Shown: in pieces, positions 8,901 to 18,299 of the stretch
Layout of the letters: every line of letters begins with the position of its first letter
How positions within the stretch are numbered: position 1 is the first letter of the stretch
Source: Halobacillus aidingensis
GTDB lineage: Bacteria; Bacillota; Bacilli; Bacillales; Halobacillaceae
Assembly (NCBI RefSeq): GCF_900104185.1
Contig: NZ_FNIZ01000003.1
Location: 1-64,000, forward strand
DNA: 64,000 bases
Reading direction: 5' to 3'
Translations under genes and position numbers: made by a program
The notes under the pieces: generated by a model
Database searches by the model: none
Told to the model about the DNA's origin: nothing
Seen by the model: the letters and a program-made list of their open reading frames with translations, nothing else

Positions 8901-10463
8901 ATGAAGAAAGCAAAATGGAGTTTCATGTTATTATTTGTTGTTCTATTGCTGGCTGCCTGTAGTTCGGACACAGAAGAAACGAGTGCCGAAAATGATAGCG
9001 AGATTGAAGTGGAAGGCCGGGAAAATGAGTTAGTGGTAGGAGTTCCTGGTGATCCACAGAACTGGGATCCGATCGATACGTTCTTGTTGGATTGGAGTAC
9101 GGTTGCGACATCCGTATTTGAAGGGCTTGTTGATCGAAACTTAGACCTTGAGCTGCAACCAGGCCTCGCTGAAAGCTGGGAGTATGTAGACGATCAAACC
9201 CTGCAGTTTAAACTTCGAGAAGGGGTAACTTTCCATAACGGAGAACCTTTCAATGCGGATGCGGTTAAGTTTACATTCGATCGTTTACTTGGCGAAGAAG
9301 GTGCACAAGGACCACAGCAAGCGAACTATACATCCATTGATAATGTAGAAGTTGTGGATGAGTACACCGTTAATTTCAACTTAAATGAAAAGGATCCGGT
9401 CCTTTTGACGAAACTTGCGGGTTATGGTGCCGTAATTGTTCCTCCGAAGTATATTGAAGAAAACGGGGATGAACATTTCAATACAAACCCTGTAGGTACA
9501 GGACCATTTAAAATGACTTCTTATGAACAGGATAGCAAAGCTGTGCTTGAGAAGAATGAAGACTACTGGAAAGACGGCGTTCCAAAACTTAATAAAGTGA
9601 CTTTCCGTTTCATTCCAGAAGCGTCCACACGTCTTGCTGAATTGCAAACGGGCGAAATTGATGTCATGAAGCGTGTGGAGATTAGTCAAGTTGAATCCTT
9701 GAAGGATCATCCATCTCTCTCTATTCAAGAAGTGGGAACACCAACGGTTTATTCTTTGCGTTTCAATACGGAGAAAGAACCTTTTGACGATAAGCGTGTA
9801 AGACAAGCGGTGAACTACGCCATTGATAAAGATGCCATTATTGAGGAAATCCTCGGTGGGTACGGAGAGAAAATCAGCACGTTCCAAAGTGAGCTTTCTT
9901 TTGGTAACAACCCTGATCTGAAGCCATATCCATATGACCCTGAAAAGGCGAAGCAACTTCTTGAAGAAGCTGGTGTCGCTGAAGGAACGGAAGTAGACAT
10001 TTATATTCCTGGTAACGATGGAAACTTCAAAGAAATTACTCAAGTCGTATCCTATTACCTTGAAGAAGTCGGCTTGAAAGCGAACATTGAAAGTGTCGAT
10101 AGCAACACGTTGATTTCTGACCTTATCCCAAGTGGCGAAGCCGGCCATATGTACCGTCAAGGCTGGGGCGGATGGACGCTGGACTTTGATAATACGGCCT
10201 ACCTTATGTACCACGAAGGAGAACACTGGAACCCTTCTTTCTATGATGAAGAAGTAGAGGAGTTGCTGGAAGCAGAGCGTACAACGGTGGATCAGGAAAA
10301 ACGTGAAGAAATCTTCATGAAGCTAACGGAGCGTCTGCATGAATTGGCTCCTGAAGCGAACCTTTACTCTGAAGTTGCTCTTTATGCCGTCCATGATCGT
10401 GTGAAAAACTTCCAACCACCTCACGAAGATCGTATGCGTTTAGAAGAAGTAACCGTCGAATAG
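8901..10463 (+). CDS. dppA: Peptide ABC transporter substrate-binding lipoprotein
   Basis: Extracellular solute-binding protein family 5, 520 residues. The lipoprotein signal ends in LLAACSS with the lipid-bearing Cys at residue 20, followed by an acidic linker. Family landmarks are VVGVPGDPQNWDP, FEGLVDRNLDLELQPGLAESW, the VTFHNGEPFNADAVKFTFDR motif, and NYAIDKDAIIEEILGG. It delivers peptides to DppB/DppC. The binding site is not specific enough to tell di- from oligopeptides. The strong GGGGGAG site lies just before the ATG and a short gap with no terminator follows to dppB. Confidence 0.93.
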   Translation: MKKAKWSFMLLFVVLLLAACSSDTEETSAENDSEIEVEGRENELVVGVPGDPQNWDPIDTFLLDWSTVATSVFEGLVDRNLDLELQPGLAESWEYVDDQTLQFKLREGVTFHNGEPFNADAVKFTFDRLLGEEGAQGPQQANYTSIDNVEVVDEYTVNFNLNEKDPVLLTKLAGYGAVIVPPKYIEENGDEHFNTNPVGTGPFKMTSYEQDSKAVLEKNEDYWKDGVPKLNKVTFRFIPEASTRLAELQTGEIDVMKRVEISQVESLKDHPSLSIQEVGTPTVYSLRFNTEKEPFDDKRVRQAVNYAIDKDAIIEEILGGYGEKISTFQSELSFGNNPDLKPYPYDPEKAKQLLEEAGVAEGTEVDIYIPGNDGNFKEITQVVSYYLEEVGLKANIESVDSNTLISDLIPSGEAGHMYRQGWGGWTLDFDNTAYLMYHEGEHWNPSFYDEEVEELLEAERTTVDQEKREEIFMKLTERLHELAPEANLYSEVALYAVHDRVKNFQPPHEDRMRLEEVTVE

Positions 10464-10531
10464 TTGGAATGGAAGAAGGCAGGAAGCACCCCTGTCTTCT
10501 TCTATATCATTGATTGATAGGAGGGAACATT

Positions 10532-11464
10532 GTGTTACAGTTCATTATTCGGCGTCTATTACATAGTATATTAGTTCTCTTAGCCATCTCCGTGATCATC
10601 TTCTTTAGTATTCGACTGACGGGTGATCCGGTTACCGTCATGTTTGCTGCTGGTGAACCATCTCCAGAAGCCATTGAAAGCGTAAGAGAAAATCTTGGTC
10701 TGGACGAACCTTTACCCGTGCAGTATTTGGTATTTTTGAAAAATCTGGCAACATTTGATCTTGGAGAGTCATTCAGAACAGGCTTACCGGTGACAGAGAT
10801 GGTCGTAGACAAAATGGGAGCGACATTGCTTCTCGCATTTGGTGGGGTTTTTGTCGCTATGCTGATCGCCTTTCCCGTAGGCATTTTATCAGCAGTGAAA
10901 AGAGGGACAGCTGTAGACTTCTTTGGTCGTATCTTTTCACTCATCGGCATATCCTTTCCTAACTTCTGGCTCGGAATCATGCTGATTTTGATTTTTTCTG
11001 TGAACCTTCAATGGCTGCCGGCTTCTGGTTATGATGGGATCGAATATTTGATTCTGCCTTCCATTGCGCTTGGGATGATCCTATCCGGTATTCTTGCGAG
11101 GTTAGTCCGATCTTCCATGCTTGAAAATCTATCACAACAATATGTTTCAACCGCCCGTTCCAAAGGGTTGAAAGAGTGGGTCGTCATCATGCGCCACACC
11201 TTCCGTAACGCTCTGATTCCGACCATTACATTCCTTGGTATTCAGTTCGGTTCCCTGTTAGGTGGGACTGTGATTATTGAACAAGTCTTTTCATGGCCAG
11301 GCGTCGGCCGTATGATCATTGATGCGATTAACCAGCGTGACTATCCCGTCATTCAGGGCGGCGTCATCATGCTTGCGATGATCATGGTCTTAGTTAACTT
11401 ACTCGTTGATATCAGCTATAGTCTGATCGATCCGAGAATCAAAGCGGGAGGTGGCAGTAGCTGA
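10532..11464 (+). CDS. dppB: Peptide ABC transporter permease DppB-like
   Basis: 310-residue inner membrane permease with six predicted segments. It begins LQFIIRRLLHSILVLLAISVIIFF, the canonical DppB/OppB N-terminus. The EAA loop is at about residues 205-225 (STARSKGLKEWVVIMRHTFRNALIP), where it contacts the ATPases. The GTG at 10532 is six bases after AGGAGGG and is preferred over an upstream TTG. The stop codon overlaps the dppC start by one base (TGATG), so the two are translationally coupled. Confidence 0.93.
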   Translation: MLQFIIRRLLHSILVLLAISVIIFFSIRLTGDPVTVMFAAGEPSPEAIESVRENLGLDEPLPVQYLVFLKNLATFDLGESFRTGLPVTEMVVDKMGATLLLAFGGVFVAMLIAFPVGILSAVKRGTAVDFFGRIFSLIGISFPNFWLGIMLILIFSVNLQWLPASGYDGIEYLILPSIALGMILSGILARLVRSSMLENLSQQYVSTARSKGLKEWVVIMRHTFRNALIPTITFLGIQFGSLLGGTVIIEQVFSWPGVGRMIIDAINQRDYPVIQGGVIMLAMIMVLVNLLVDISYSLIDPRIKAGGGSS

Positions 11465-12366
11465 TGGAACCTGCAGTCTATGAACAAGAAGAACAAGTGC
11501 AACAAACGAAACCGAAGAAAAAGTTCCGGCCAGGTCTATTCCTGCTGAAGAATGCTTCCGGAATGTTCGGACTCCTTCTCGTTATCGTCAGTGTTTCCTG
11601 TGCGTTATTCGCTCCTTGGATAGCCCCCATGGATCCGACGGAAGCTCAATTGACTTCAAGACTTGCTCCACCCTCTATCTCAGGGGCTGATACAGAACAC
11701 CTATTAGGTGCTGATCAGATCGGACGTGATTTATTCAGCCGAATCATTTATGGGGCAAGGATCTCCTTAATGGTTGGATTCTTTGGTGTTCTTTTAGCGA
11801 TGGTTGTAGGAACAATTCTAGGTTTGATTTCAGGGTATGTTGGTAAATGGATGGATGATCTGATTATGCGTCTGGCTGATATTCAGCTTGCCTTCCCATT
11901 TATTTTGTTTGCCATCATTATCATGAGTGTACTGGGTACTGGAATTTGGAAAATTGTCATCATTTTGGGGTTAACCTATTGGGTCGGTTTTGCCCGTCTG
12001 ATCCGGGGACAGGTGATGTCGCTGAAAGAACTGGAATATATTCAGGCTGCGAAAGCGGTCGGTGGCTCTCATCTACGAATCATCGGAAAACACATCTTCC
12101 CAAATGTTGTGTCTTCTATTCTCGTGTTAGGTACGCTTTTCATTGCTGAGTTTATCTTGCTCGAAGCTTCTTTAACCTTCTTAGGATTAGGAGTGGATCC
12201 AACGATTCCTTCCTGGGGAGGCATGTTATCCGATAGTCGTAACTATATCAGTTCAGCTTGGTGGACCGCTACATTCCCGGGTATTGCGATTATGATTACT
12301 GTACTAGGATTCAATTTATTCGGCGATTGGCTTAGGGATAAGTTTGATCCAAACCTTGATGTGTAG
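11464..12366 (+). CDS. dppC: Peptide ABC transporter permease DppC-like
   Basis: 300-residue permease partner of DppB. The N-terminal OppC_N segment (KNASGMFGLLLVIVSVSCAL) is followed by HLLGADQIGRDLFSRIIYGARISL, a hallmark of DppC/OppC, and an EAA loop YIQAAKAVGGSHLRIIGKHI near residues 195-215. The C-terminus FNLFGDWLRDKFDPNLD is conserved. It overlaps dppB by one base. The peptidase gene starts eight bases after its stop, keeping uptake and hydrolysis in one transcript. Confidence 0.93.
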   Translation: MEPAVYEQEEQVQQTKPKKKFRPGLFLLKNASGMFGLLLVIVSVSCALFAPWIAPMDPTEAQLTSRLAPPSISGADTEHLLGADQIGRDLFSRIIYGARISLMVGFFGVLLAMVVGTILGLISGYVGKWMDDLIMRLADIQLAFPFILFAIIIMSVLGTGIWKIVIILGLTYWVGFARLIRGQVMSLKELEYIQAAKAVGGSHLRIIGKHIFPNVVSSILVLGTLFIAEFILLEASLTFLGLGVDPTIPSWGGMLSDSRNYISSAWWTATFPGIAIMITVLGFNLFGDWLRDKFDPNLDV

Positions 12367-12374
12367 GTGATAAA

Positions 12375-15350
12375 ATGAATGATTTAAAAAAACTTTGGGA
12401 ATCAGGTTATCTCATTGCTGACCAAAATCATGACGGGGTTCCAGACCACATCAACGTCAATCTTCAATTGCCTGAAGGATTCACTCCTTCAGGTCTTGTT
12501 GATTTTTGTGCCCGTCTTGGTTTTGAAACCACTGCTTTGACTTTTGACTTTCTAAATGGAAAAGAGAAAGCCTGCTATCAGATGGACTTTGTTAATGATG
12601 AGCAGGTAACAGCACTGAAACTTCACCCTGAAATGAAGCAATTATCTTTCCACTATAGGTCTGAGCAGGAATTAAGTCGTTTTCTTCAATTTCTTGCTTG
12701 CGAGTGGCCTGTAGCAGGTATTGAGAAAAAACCAGTGGAAGCCATTTACTTCAGTGAGGAAGAATGGTGGGTGGAACAAGGAGAGAGAACTCCTGTTACT
12801 TTTCGGAAATCTGTTGAAAATCATCTGAATCAAACAAATGAGATCCAGAGTCTCACAGAGCTTTGGGAATATGATTCCTTTTTTAGTGATTCGACACCCA
12901 ATCCTACTCAAAAACAATCCTTGTCCATTCATGTAGATAAGAGTATTTCCCAGGAAATTTTCCTCGATATTTGTTACGGGGCAGCCAGAATAGGGATGTC
13001 CTCAACAGCTTTACAATTGCCAATGACAAATGTGGAAGAGGCCGGTGTTTTCCTTCAAATCGAGAATCAGAACAAAGGGCAGTCTGAAATCACTTTAGAC
13101 GGAAATAAAATAAAGGTCCAAGGGAAAGGACGCTCCTTGCGTCATGCTGTCCGGTATTTACTGCACGACAAGCACTGGCGGGAAGGGGGCACGGTTTCGT
13201 TTTGGGAACGACCGGATTTGCAATCACCTCCAGAAGAGTATGTCGTTTCAGATTTGAAATGGGAAGGTGAACGCGAAACGGATGTTTGTTTAGATCTTGT
13301 CCGAAAATATCATTCAAGTGAATCTGATGAAATGACCATCTTCTTATCCGAACCATTATCTGAAAGAAAGAAAATCAGGAATAAAGTTCAAAGAATGACC
13401 GGTGTAGAAAAGGTGAATGTATACTCTTCCTTTAAGCCGATTGTCAGTATAGTGATGGAAGATTGGATGCGAAGTTTAAGGAATGTAGCTTCAGAACTTG
13501 GTCACATCAAATTTGTCTGTAAAGAAGAAATGAATGAAGATGGATGTGAGTTACCTATTCGCTGGATCCAGGAGCTTTATCCTTTGGATGAATGGCTTGG
13601 AGAAGAACTTTCCTTACATAAAGATGCCGTTACCTTTGAACTTAATGATTCGCAAGAACCTCAGGTTATCATGGAAGTCTATGGTAACAGCGGCGGAGTG
13701 ATTTTTGAGAAATCGATTCTCGTCCCTATCGATTCTATGAATTATGTCGATGGTAAAAAACGTGTGTATCCTGTTTCAAACGAGATTCGCTGGATGGTAG
13801 GGGGCGAAGTATGTAAACAGAAAGCTTTTACCACCGACCGTCAAAACTTTTACCACTTTTATCAGAACCACGTGTTAGGTTCCTTTTTGGATGAATTGAA
13901 ACTGAATGAAGGTCAGCCATTATTCGACCGAATTGAAATCGATGTTGAAATGAGTGAGCCAGAGGAGAAGCTTCCTGTCGAGCACGAGCGTATTTCTTCA
14001 TTGGAGGCATTGCATGAAGATCTGTATTTTAATACGCTCCACTTCTTCGATACCCATGGCAAAGATCAGCATTTCCCAGGCGGGGTTTACCCTTTTATGA
14101 AAGTCAGGGAAGGGTCGAGACCAAAAGCTCAGATTAAAATTTATCAAACGAAAAACGTTGCATTTGAACAGGGTGCTGTCACCGGTCTCACTTTTCAGGA
14201 CAGTCATCCCTATCCAACGGAACTCGCTAAGGACATGGATGGTGTGATCAGAACGGAGAATATGCCCGTTCCTCCAAGTTCTATCCATGTGGGTGAACAT
14301 GTATTAAACAGTGAGAGTGCATCTTTCGCATGGATACCTGAGCAATCTTACAAGGGGAAATGGATTCCCGTTTATGAATGGTACACAGAAACCGATGAAA
14401 CCTATTTATCTCGGAAGAAACTTTCTGCCTATAAACCCACCATTTTAATAGAAACCGGACACCATGCGAATGAGGTGTCCAGTCGCCCCGCCGTCATTGA
14501 ACTTATGGATGAATTATCAAAGAGTAGGAGTATCGATTTTTTGAACATTGTGGCGATACCTAATGCCAATCCGGATGGGGATAGCATTCACAAGGAAATG
14601 ACAAGGGAAAACCCAGAATGGAAGCATCATGCAGCACGGTATAATGCTGTCGGACTGGAGTATGCGGAACATCGATATCAATCTACTCCATTCGGGGAAG
14701 CACGAGTTGTTCCTGATCTTATGCATCGCTGGGCCCCTGATGTGGTGATTGATAATCACGGGATTCCAGCTCATGAGTGGATCCAACCATTTGCTGGGTA
14801 TAACAGTCCTCCTCGTTTTCCGAAATCGTATTGGCTTCCCAATGCTTTGATTTATGGTATTGGAAGAAAATTGCAAGGAGACAGGTATGAAGAACAGCGG
14901 GATCTATTGAAACAAATCCAAAATCATATGATGGAAAAGGTCCAAGGAACCCTACTTGAAAAGAAAAACCAGGAATGGATGGAGAGGTATAAAAAGTATG
15001 GCCACCAATGGCTTCCTGATATCTTCCCTGTAGAACAAACAGGGTCGTTATTGTTTTTTACATGGGAGACTCCTCCAGACTCTGAATCTCATGTAGCTAT
15101 TTCGAGGTTTCCAGACTGGGTCAGTGCAGATCTCACTTCTGAAGCCGCCGACGAAACGGTGTATGGGGACGAATTAAAAGTATGTATAGAAGCACAAAAA
15201 GTATTTAATCAATCGATCTTAGAAGTAATCTCTGAAAAACAATCGGTATCCAAATATCAAGAAGGTGGATATCACATCATTGAAAGAAAAAGACCTCTAA
15301 CCATGAAAGGAGAAACAGCAAATGAAGACACTCTTACTCACAGGATTTGA
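12375..15350 (+). CDS. M14-family zinc carboxypeptidase-like protein, large
   Basis: A 991-residue protein with no signal peptide, hence probably cytoplasmic and acting on imported peptides. The M14 metallopeptidase core lies in the last third: HxxE zinc ligands in GHHANEVSS near residue 695, a third ligand His in VVIDNHGIPAHEW near residue 793, and a candidate catalytic Glu in LFFTWETPP near 895. The first 650 residues do not match a domain I can name. They begin with an EF-hand-like DQNHDGVPD loop at about residues 17-25. The start ATG follows a GTAGGTGATAA site. The C-terminus overlaps pcp by 29 bases. Likely removal or release of residues from modified peptides; substrate unknown. Confidence 0.82.
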   Translation: MNDLKKLWESGYLIADQNHDGVPDHINVNLQLPEGFTPSGLVDFCARLGFETTALTFDFLNGKEKACYQMDFVNDEQVTALKLHPEMKQLSFHYRSEQELSRFLQFLACEWPVAGIEKKPVEAIYFSEEEWWVEQGERTPVTFRKSVENHLNQTNEIQSLTELWEYDSFFSDSTPNPTQKQSLSIHVDKSISQEIFLDICYGAARIGMSSTALQLPMTNVEEAGVFLQIENQNKGQSEITLDGNKIKVQGKGRSLRHAVRYLLHDKHWREGGTVSFWERPDLQSPPEEYVVSDLKWEGERETDVCLDLVRKYHSSESDEMTIFLSEPLSERKKIRNKVQRMTGVEKVNVYSSFKPIVSIVMEDWMRSLRNVASELGHIKFVCKEEMNEDGCELPIRWIQELYPLDEWLGEELSLHKDAVTFELNDSQEPQVIMEVYGNSGGVIFEKSILVPIDSMNYVDGKKRVYPVSNEIRWMVGGEVCKQKAFTTDRQNFYHFYQNHVLGSFLDELKLNEGQPLFDRIEIDVEMSEPEEKLPVEHERISSLEALHEDLYFNTLHFFDTHGKDQHFPGGVYPFMKVREGSRPKAQIKIYQTKNVAFEQGAVTGLTFQDSHPYPTELAKDMDGVIRTENMPVPPSSIHVGEHVLNSESASFAWIPEQSYKGKWIPVYEWYTETDETYLSRKKLSAYKPTILIETGHHANEVSSRPAVIELMDELSKSRSIDFLNIVAIPNANPDGDSIHKEMTRENPEWKHHAARYNAVGLEYAEHRYQSTPFGEARVVPDLMHRWAPDVVIDNHGIPAHEWIQPFAGYNSPPRFPKSYWLPNALIYGIGRKLQGDRYEEQRDLLKQIQNHMMEKVQGTLLEKKNQEWMERYKKYGHQWLPDIFPVEQTGSLLFFTWETPPDSESHVAISRFPDWVSADLTSEAADETVYGDELKVCIEAQKVFNQSILEVISEKQSVSKYQEGGYHIIERKRPLTMKGETANEDTLTHRI

Positions 15351-15927
15351 ACCATTTCTCGACTTCCCGATTAACCCGACACATCAAATCGTAGAGGAAC
15401 TGAAAGGGAAAGAGCTGAATGGATATCGGATTGAAGGACGGATTCTTTCCGTCGATTATAACAAGTCCGGCCGTGAAATTTTAGAGCATATCCACGACGT
15501 CGAACCGGATGCAGTCATCTCCCTAGGGCTTGCTGCCGGCCGTTACAAAATGACACCTGAGCGAATTGCCATCAACTGTAACGAAAGCAATGAAAAGGAT
15601 AACGAAGGGAACACACCTGAGGGGGATCCCATCCAAGAAGAAGGACCGGATGGATTGTTTTCTACTCTGCCGATAAAGAGCTTTGTTGAAGTCTTACAAT
15701 CAAAAGGGTATCCGTCTGAGGTTTCAAATACTGCTGGGACTTACTTATGTAACCATGTGATGTATCAAGCGCTCTATCATTTCCATGTGAACCATCAACA
15801 GGTTCCTTCTGGTTTTGTTCATATTCCTGCGTCTCATGAGCTGGCCGTTCAGCACGGGAAACTTCCAAGCTGGTCCCAGACGGATTTGACCGATGCCGTC
15901 AAACTTATCATCCAATTGATGCCTTAA
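15322..15927 (+). CDS. pcp: Pyroglutamyl-peptidase I
   Basis: A 201-residue cysteine peptidase (C15) that removes N-terminal pyroglutamate from peptides in the cytoplasm. The N-terminus MKTLLLTGFEPFLDFPINPT is diagnostic. Catalytic residues can be seen: Glu in MTPERIAIN near residue 80, Cys in GTYLCNHVMYQ near 143, and His in FVHIPASHE near 167. AAAGGAG lies ahead of the ATG within the end of the M14 gene. It is the last gene of the peptide operon and is followed by a strong terminator. Its presence implies that pyroglutamate-capped peptides are among the substrates imported. Confidence 0.93.
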   Translation: MKTLLLTGFEPFLDFPINPTHQIVEELKGKELNGYRIEGRILSVDYNKSGREILEHIHDVEPDAVISLGLAAGRYKMTPERIAINCNESNEKDNEGNTPEGDPIQEEGPDGLFSTLPIKSFVEVLQSKGYPSEVSNTAGTYLCNHVMYQALYHFHVNHQQVPSGFVHIPASHELAVQHGKLPSWSQTDLTDAVKLIIQLMP

Positions 15928-15936
15928 GTGTAAGGA

Positions 15937-15968
15937 AGAGTCTGGTTGAAGACCAGACTCTTTTTTTG
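15937..15968 (+). terminator. Terminator of the peptide operon
   Basis: AGAGTCTGG and CCAGACTCT form a perfect 9-bp stem with a 6-7 base loop, followed by seven T residues. Confidence 0.92.
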
Positions 15969-16034
15969 AGTATGACTAAGAAACCCCGTGAATCTGTTTG
16001 TAGTGAATATGTAAGAGGTTAATGAGGCCATACT

Positions 16035-16073
16035 AGCATATGAATCCAGCTTGTTGGATGCATATGCTTTTTT
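16035..16073 (+). terminator. Second terminator-like hairpin, upstream of the resolvase-like gene
   Basis: AGCATATGAATCCA pairs with TGGATGCATATGCT (one mismatch in 14) and is followed by six T residues. It lies 70 bases after the pcp terminator with no gene between, so it could act as an attenuator in the leader of the gene at 16116 or be a remnant. Confidence 0.7.
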
Positions 16074-16115
16074 GTGCGTCTTTCATTACTATACTGAACG
16101 GGATGTGGGCAAGGG

Positions 16116-16565
16116 ATGGAAAATGTTTTCTGCTATTACAGGAAGTCTATTAATTTTGGAAACTCATGGACTCCAGTCGAGCGCATTATCCACCAGGATA
16201 AAGTGTTGTTTGATTACTGTTCAGCCAATAACTTGAATGTTACTAAAAGGTTCAGTGATTTGGGATATTTAGGTTCACCATTTCAACGCCTTGAATTGCT
16301 GCAAATCAGAAAAATAATAGAAAAACCTAAGAATAAAGCCGATGTACTCCTATTTTATAGTATTGGCGGTTTGAGAACAGAGATGAAATCGAATGCTAAG
16401 TTGCTTCTCGAAGTGGTGGACATCTTAGGGAAGGTACATTTTTATAGAGAAGGATTGAGGCTGGATTCCAAGAGGTTTGAACTATACATGAATGGCGCTG
16501 GGAAGAGTGAGATAGAGATACAAGGACAAGCCTTGACTCCTCCGACGGATAAGAGGGAAGCGTAA
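16116..16565 (+). CDS. Divergent serine-recombinase (resolvase) N-terminal domain protein, no DNA-binding domain
   Basis: 149 residues. The pattern resembles the catalytic domain of serine recombinases: CYYRKS at residues 6-11 (candidate nucleophile Ser11), an IHQDKVLFDYCSANNL helix, FSDLGYLGSPFQR (compare D-GYSG-R), and VLLFYSIGGLRTEM where the family has a conserved RLSR. The second Arg there is missing. There is no zinc ribbon, recombinase domain or HTH after the catalytic core. The only in-frame start is the ATG at 16116 and its ribosome binding site is poor. It may be a degenerate recombinase remnant or a repurposed small domain. Homology is moderate, so the assignment is tentative. Confidence 0.5.
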   Translation: MENVFCYYRKSINFGNSWTPVERIIHQDKVLFDYCSANNLNVTKRFSDLGYLGSPFQRLELLQIRKIIEKPKNKADVLLFYSIGGLRTEMKSNAKLLLEVVDILGKVHFYREGLRLDSKRFELYMNGAGKSEIEIQGQALTPPTDKREA

Positions 16566-16594
16566 TGAAATTCCACATTAGTTTTGACCTATAA

Positions 16595-16627
16595 GGAAAA
16601 ACAACCTGCACGGAGACAGGTTGTTTC
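16595..16627 (-). terminator. Terminator of the AgcS symporter gene
   Basis: AACAACCTG and CAGGTTGTT form a stem and are followed on the minus strand by TTTTTCC. Confidence 0.75.
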
Positions 16628-16635
16628 CATCAATA

Positions 16636-18054
16636 TTAGCTTGCTTTCGAGCGCGTGTAGTGATGCTGATGAATATAGTCATTAAAGTAGTTGTTCGTCT
16701 CTTTCACGATCACTTTATAAAGAAGCAATAAAGCGATTAAGTTGGGAATCATCATCAACGCATTCGCCATGTTGGCAAACGCCCAAACAAGGTCAAGCTG
16801 CATGACGGCACCCATGAAGGTTGCAGTAATGTAGATGAAACGATATGGAACGATGTAGCGCAAACCTAAGAGGTATTCGAAACATTTTTCTCCGTACATG
16901 TACCATCCGACAATCGTTGAAAAGCCGAAGAAAATGACGGAAAAGGCTACGATGTATTCACCTATCGTTCCTAATGCATGCCCGAATGCTGCACTTGTAA
17001 GCGCGCCACCGTCGAGGCCAGTCGCATGTTGGACACCTGAGATCGCTCCACCGGACGGATCCCAAAAACCTGTCATGATCAGGACAAGTCCAGTCATTGT
17101 ACAAACGACGATGGTTACGATGAATGTACCTGTCATGGCAACGAGCGCTTGTTTTACAGGATGATCGGTTTTGGCATTACCAGCAATCAATGCCGCTGTA
17201 CCTAAACCAGCTTCGTTTGAGAAAATGCCTCGTGAAACACCGCTTCTGACAGCTTCCATGACGACAACACCGGCAAATCCACCAGCGGCAGAAACTGGAC
17301 TGAATGCGTATTGGAAGATCATTTCAAAAGCAGGGACAATCGCCTCGTAGTTGGCGATGATAATGAATAAAGCCCCGCCAATATACAAAAAGGCCATGAT
17401 CGGGACAAAAAATCCTGCCACAGTGCTGATCCGTTGAATGCCCCCGAAAATGATCAGGCCCGTCAATATCGCAAGAACAGCTCCTGTGAACCAGCCATTG
17501 ATATGAAAGCTTTCCGTCATAACATCAGAGATGGTATTGGATTGAACGCTGTTCCCGATTCCTAAAGCGGCAAAGGCACCGAATAACGCAAATGCGACAG
17601 CGAGCCATTTCCACTTCTTGCCGATGCCTCGTTCCACATAATACATCGGTCCACCGGAATATTCTCCGTTCTCATTCTTCACTCGATACTTCATTGCAAG
17701 GAGGGCTTCGGAGTATTTGGTTGCCATTCCTAACAAGCCGACGATCCACATCCAGAAAATCGCTCCGGGACCGCCAAGCGTCAAAGCTGTCGCGACACCC
17801 GCGATATTTCCATTTCCTATTGTCGCTGATAGCGCTGTCATTAAAGTTTTGAAATTACTGATATCCCCTTGGGAGTCCTGGGATGATTCGGTTTTATCTT
17901 CTTTCGTAAATGCGAGTTTAAAGGCGTAAAACAGCTTGCTGAACTGCAGCCCCTTTAACATAATGGTCAAAAACAACCCTGTCCCGAATAACAGGACCAA
18001 ACTGGGTGTTCCCCATAGAACATCATTGATTTGGTTCAATACCTCTAGCATCAT
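16636..18054 (-). CDS. Sodium:alanine/glycine symporter, AgcS family
   Basis: 472-residue membrane transporter with about 10-11 segments that takes up alanine or glycine with sodium. Diagnostic stretches are the N-terminal INDVLWGTPSLVLLFGTGLF, ALSATIGNGNIAGVATALTLGGPGAIFWMW, GGPMYYVERGIGKKWK, and RGIFSNEAGLGTAALIAG. The last is a signature of the family. The annotated ATG is the first of two consecutive Met codons; the second, six bases from AGGAGGG, is slightly better placed. A cre box lies about 110 bases upstream, so carbon catabolite repression is likely. Monocistronic with its own terminator. Confidence 0.93.
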   Translation of the reverse strand: MMLEVLNQINDVLWGTPSLVLLFGTGLFLTIMLKGLQFSKLFYAFKLAFTKEDKTESSQDSQGDISNFKTLMTALSATIGNGNIAGVATALTLGGPGAIFWMWIVGLLGMATKYSEALLAMKYRVKNENGEYSGGPMYYVERGIGKKWKWLAVAFALFGAFAALGIGNSVQSNTISDVMTESFHINGWFTGAVLAILTGLIIFGGIQRISTVAGFFVPIMAFLYIGGALFIIIANYEAIVPAFEMIFQYAFSPVSAAGGFAGVVVMEAVRSGVSRGIFSNEAGLGTAALIAGNAKTDHPVKQALVAMTGTFIVTIVVCTMTGLVLIMTGFWDPSGGAISGVQHATGLDGGALTSAAFGHALGTIGEYIVAFSVIFFGFSTIVGWYMYGEKCFEYLLGLRYIVPYRFIYITATFMGAVMQLDLVWAFANMANALMMIPNLIALLLLYKVIVKETNNYFNDYIHQHHYTRSKAS

Positions 18055-18160
18055 TACCCTCCTAATCCTGTTGTAACCGTCTATGTAGGTCGGTCTTTGA
18101 TAATGTCCATGTTCTACCCTATCATGTTTTCATCCATAAACGTTCGTTGAAAAAACAAAA

Positions 18161-18174
18161 TATAAGCGCTTACA
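18161..18174 (-). promoter_or_regulatory. cre box upstream of the AgcS gene
   Basis: On the minus strand TGTAAGCGCTTATA fits the CcpA operator consensus TGWAANCGNTNWCA except for the penultimate base. It lies about 110 bases ahead of the start codon. Confidence 0.55.
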
Positions 18175-18299
18175 TTTGTGTGGGTTGCACAAAACGGAAG
18201 AGAAGATTCAAAACGACAGCCATCCATATCCCATTCATACAAAATCAATAGGTTATAAGACGAGCTGGAGGAGGGAATGGGTTTAGAGGAGGTGAGAGG

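Noticed and set aside
9381-10226. 281-codon frame antisense to dppA
   Set aside because: It mirrors the binding-protein gene, lacks any domain and reflects codon bias on the other strand.
16116-16565. Prophage or integrative element marked by the resolvase-like gene
   Set aside because: No other phage, integrase or plasmid gene and no repeats at the flanks; neighbours are ordinary metabolic genes.
16636-18054. Glycine riboswitch upstream of the AgcS gene
   Set aside because: The leader is short and shows no aptamer core; only a cre box was found.
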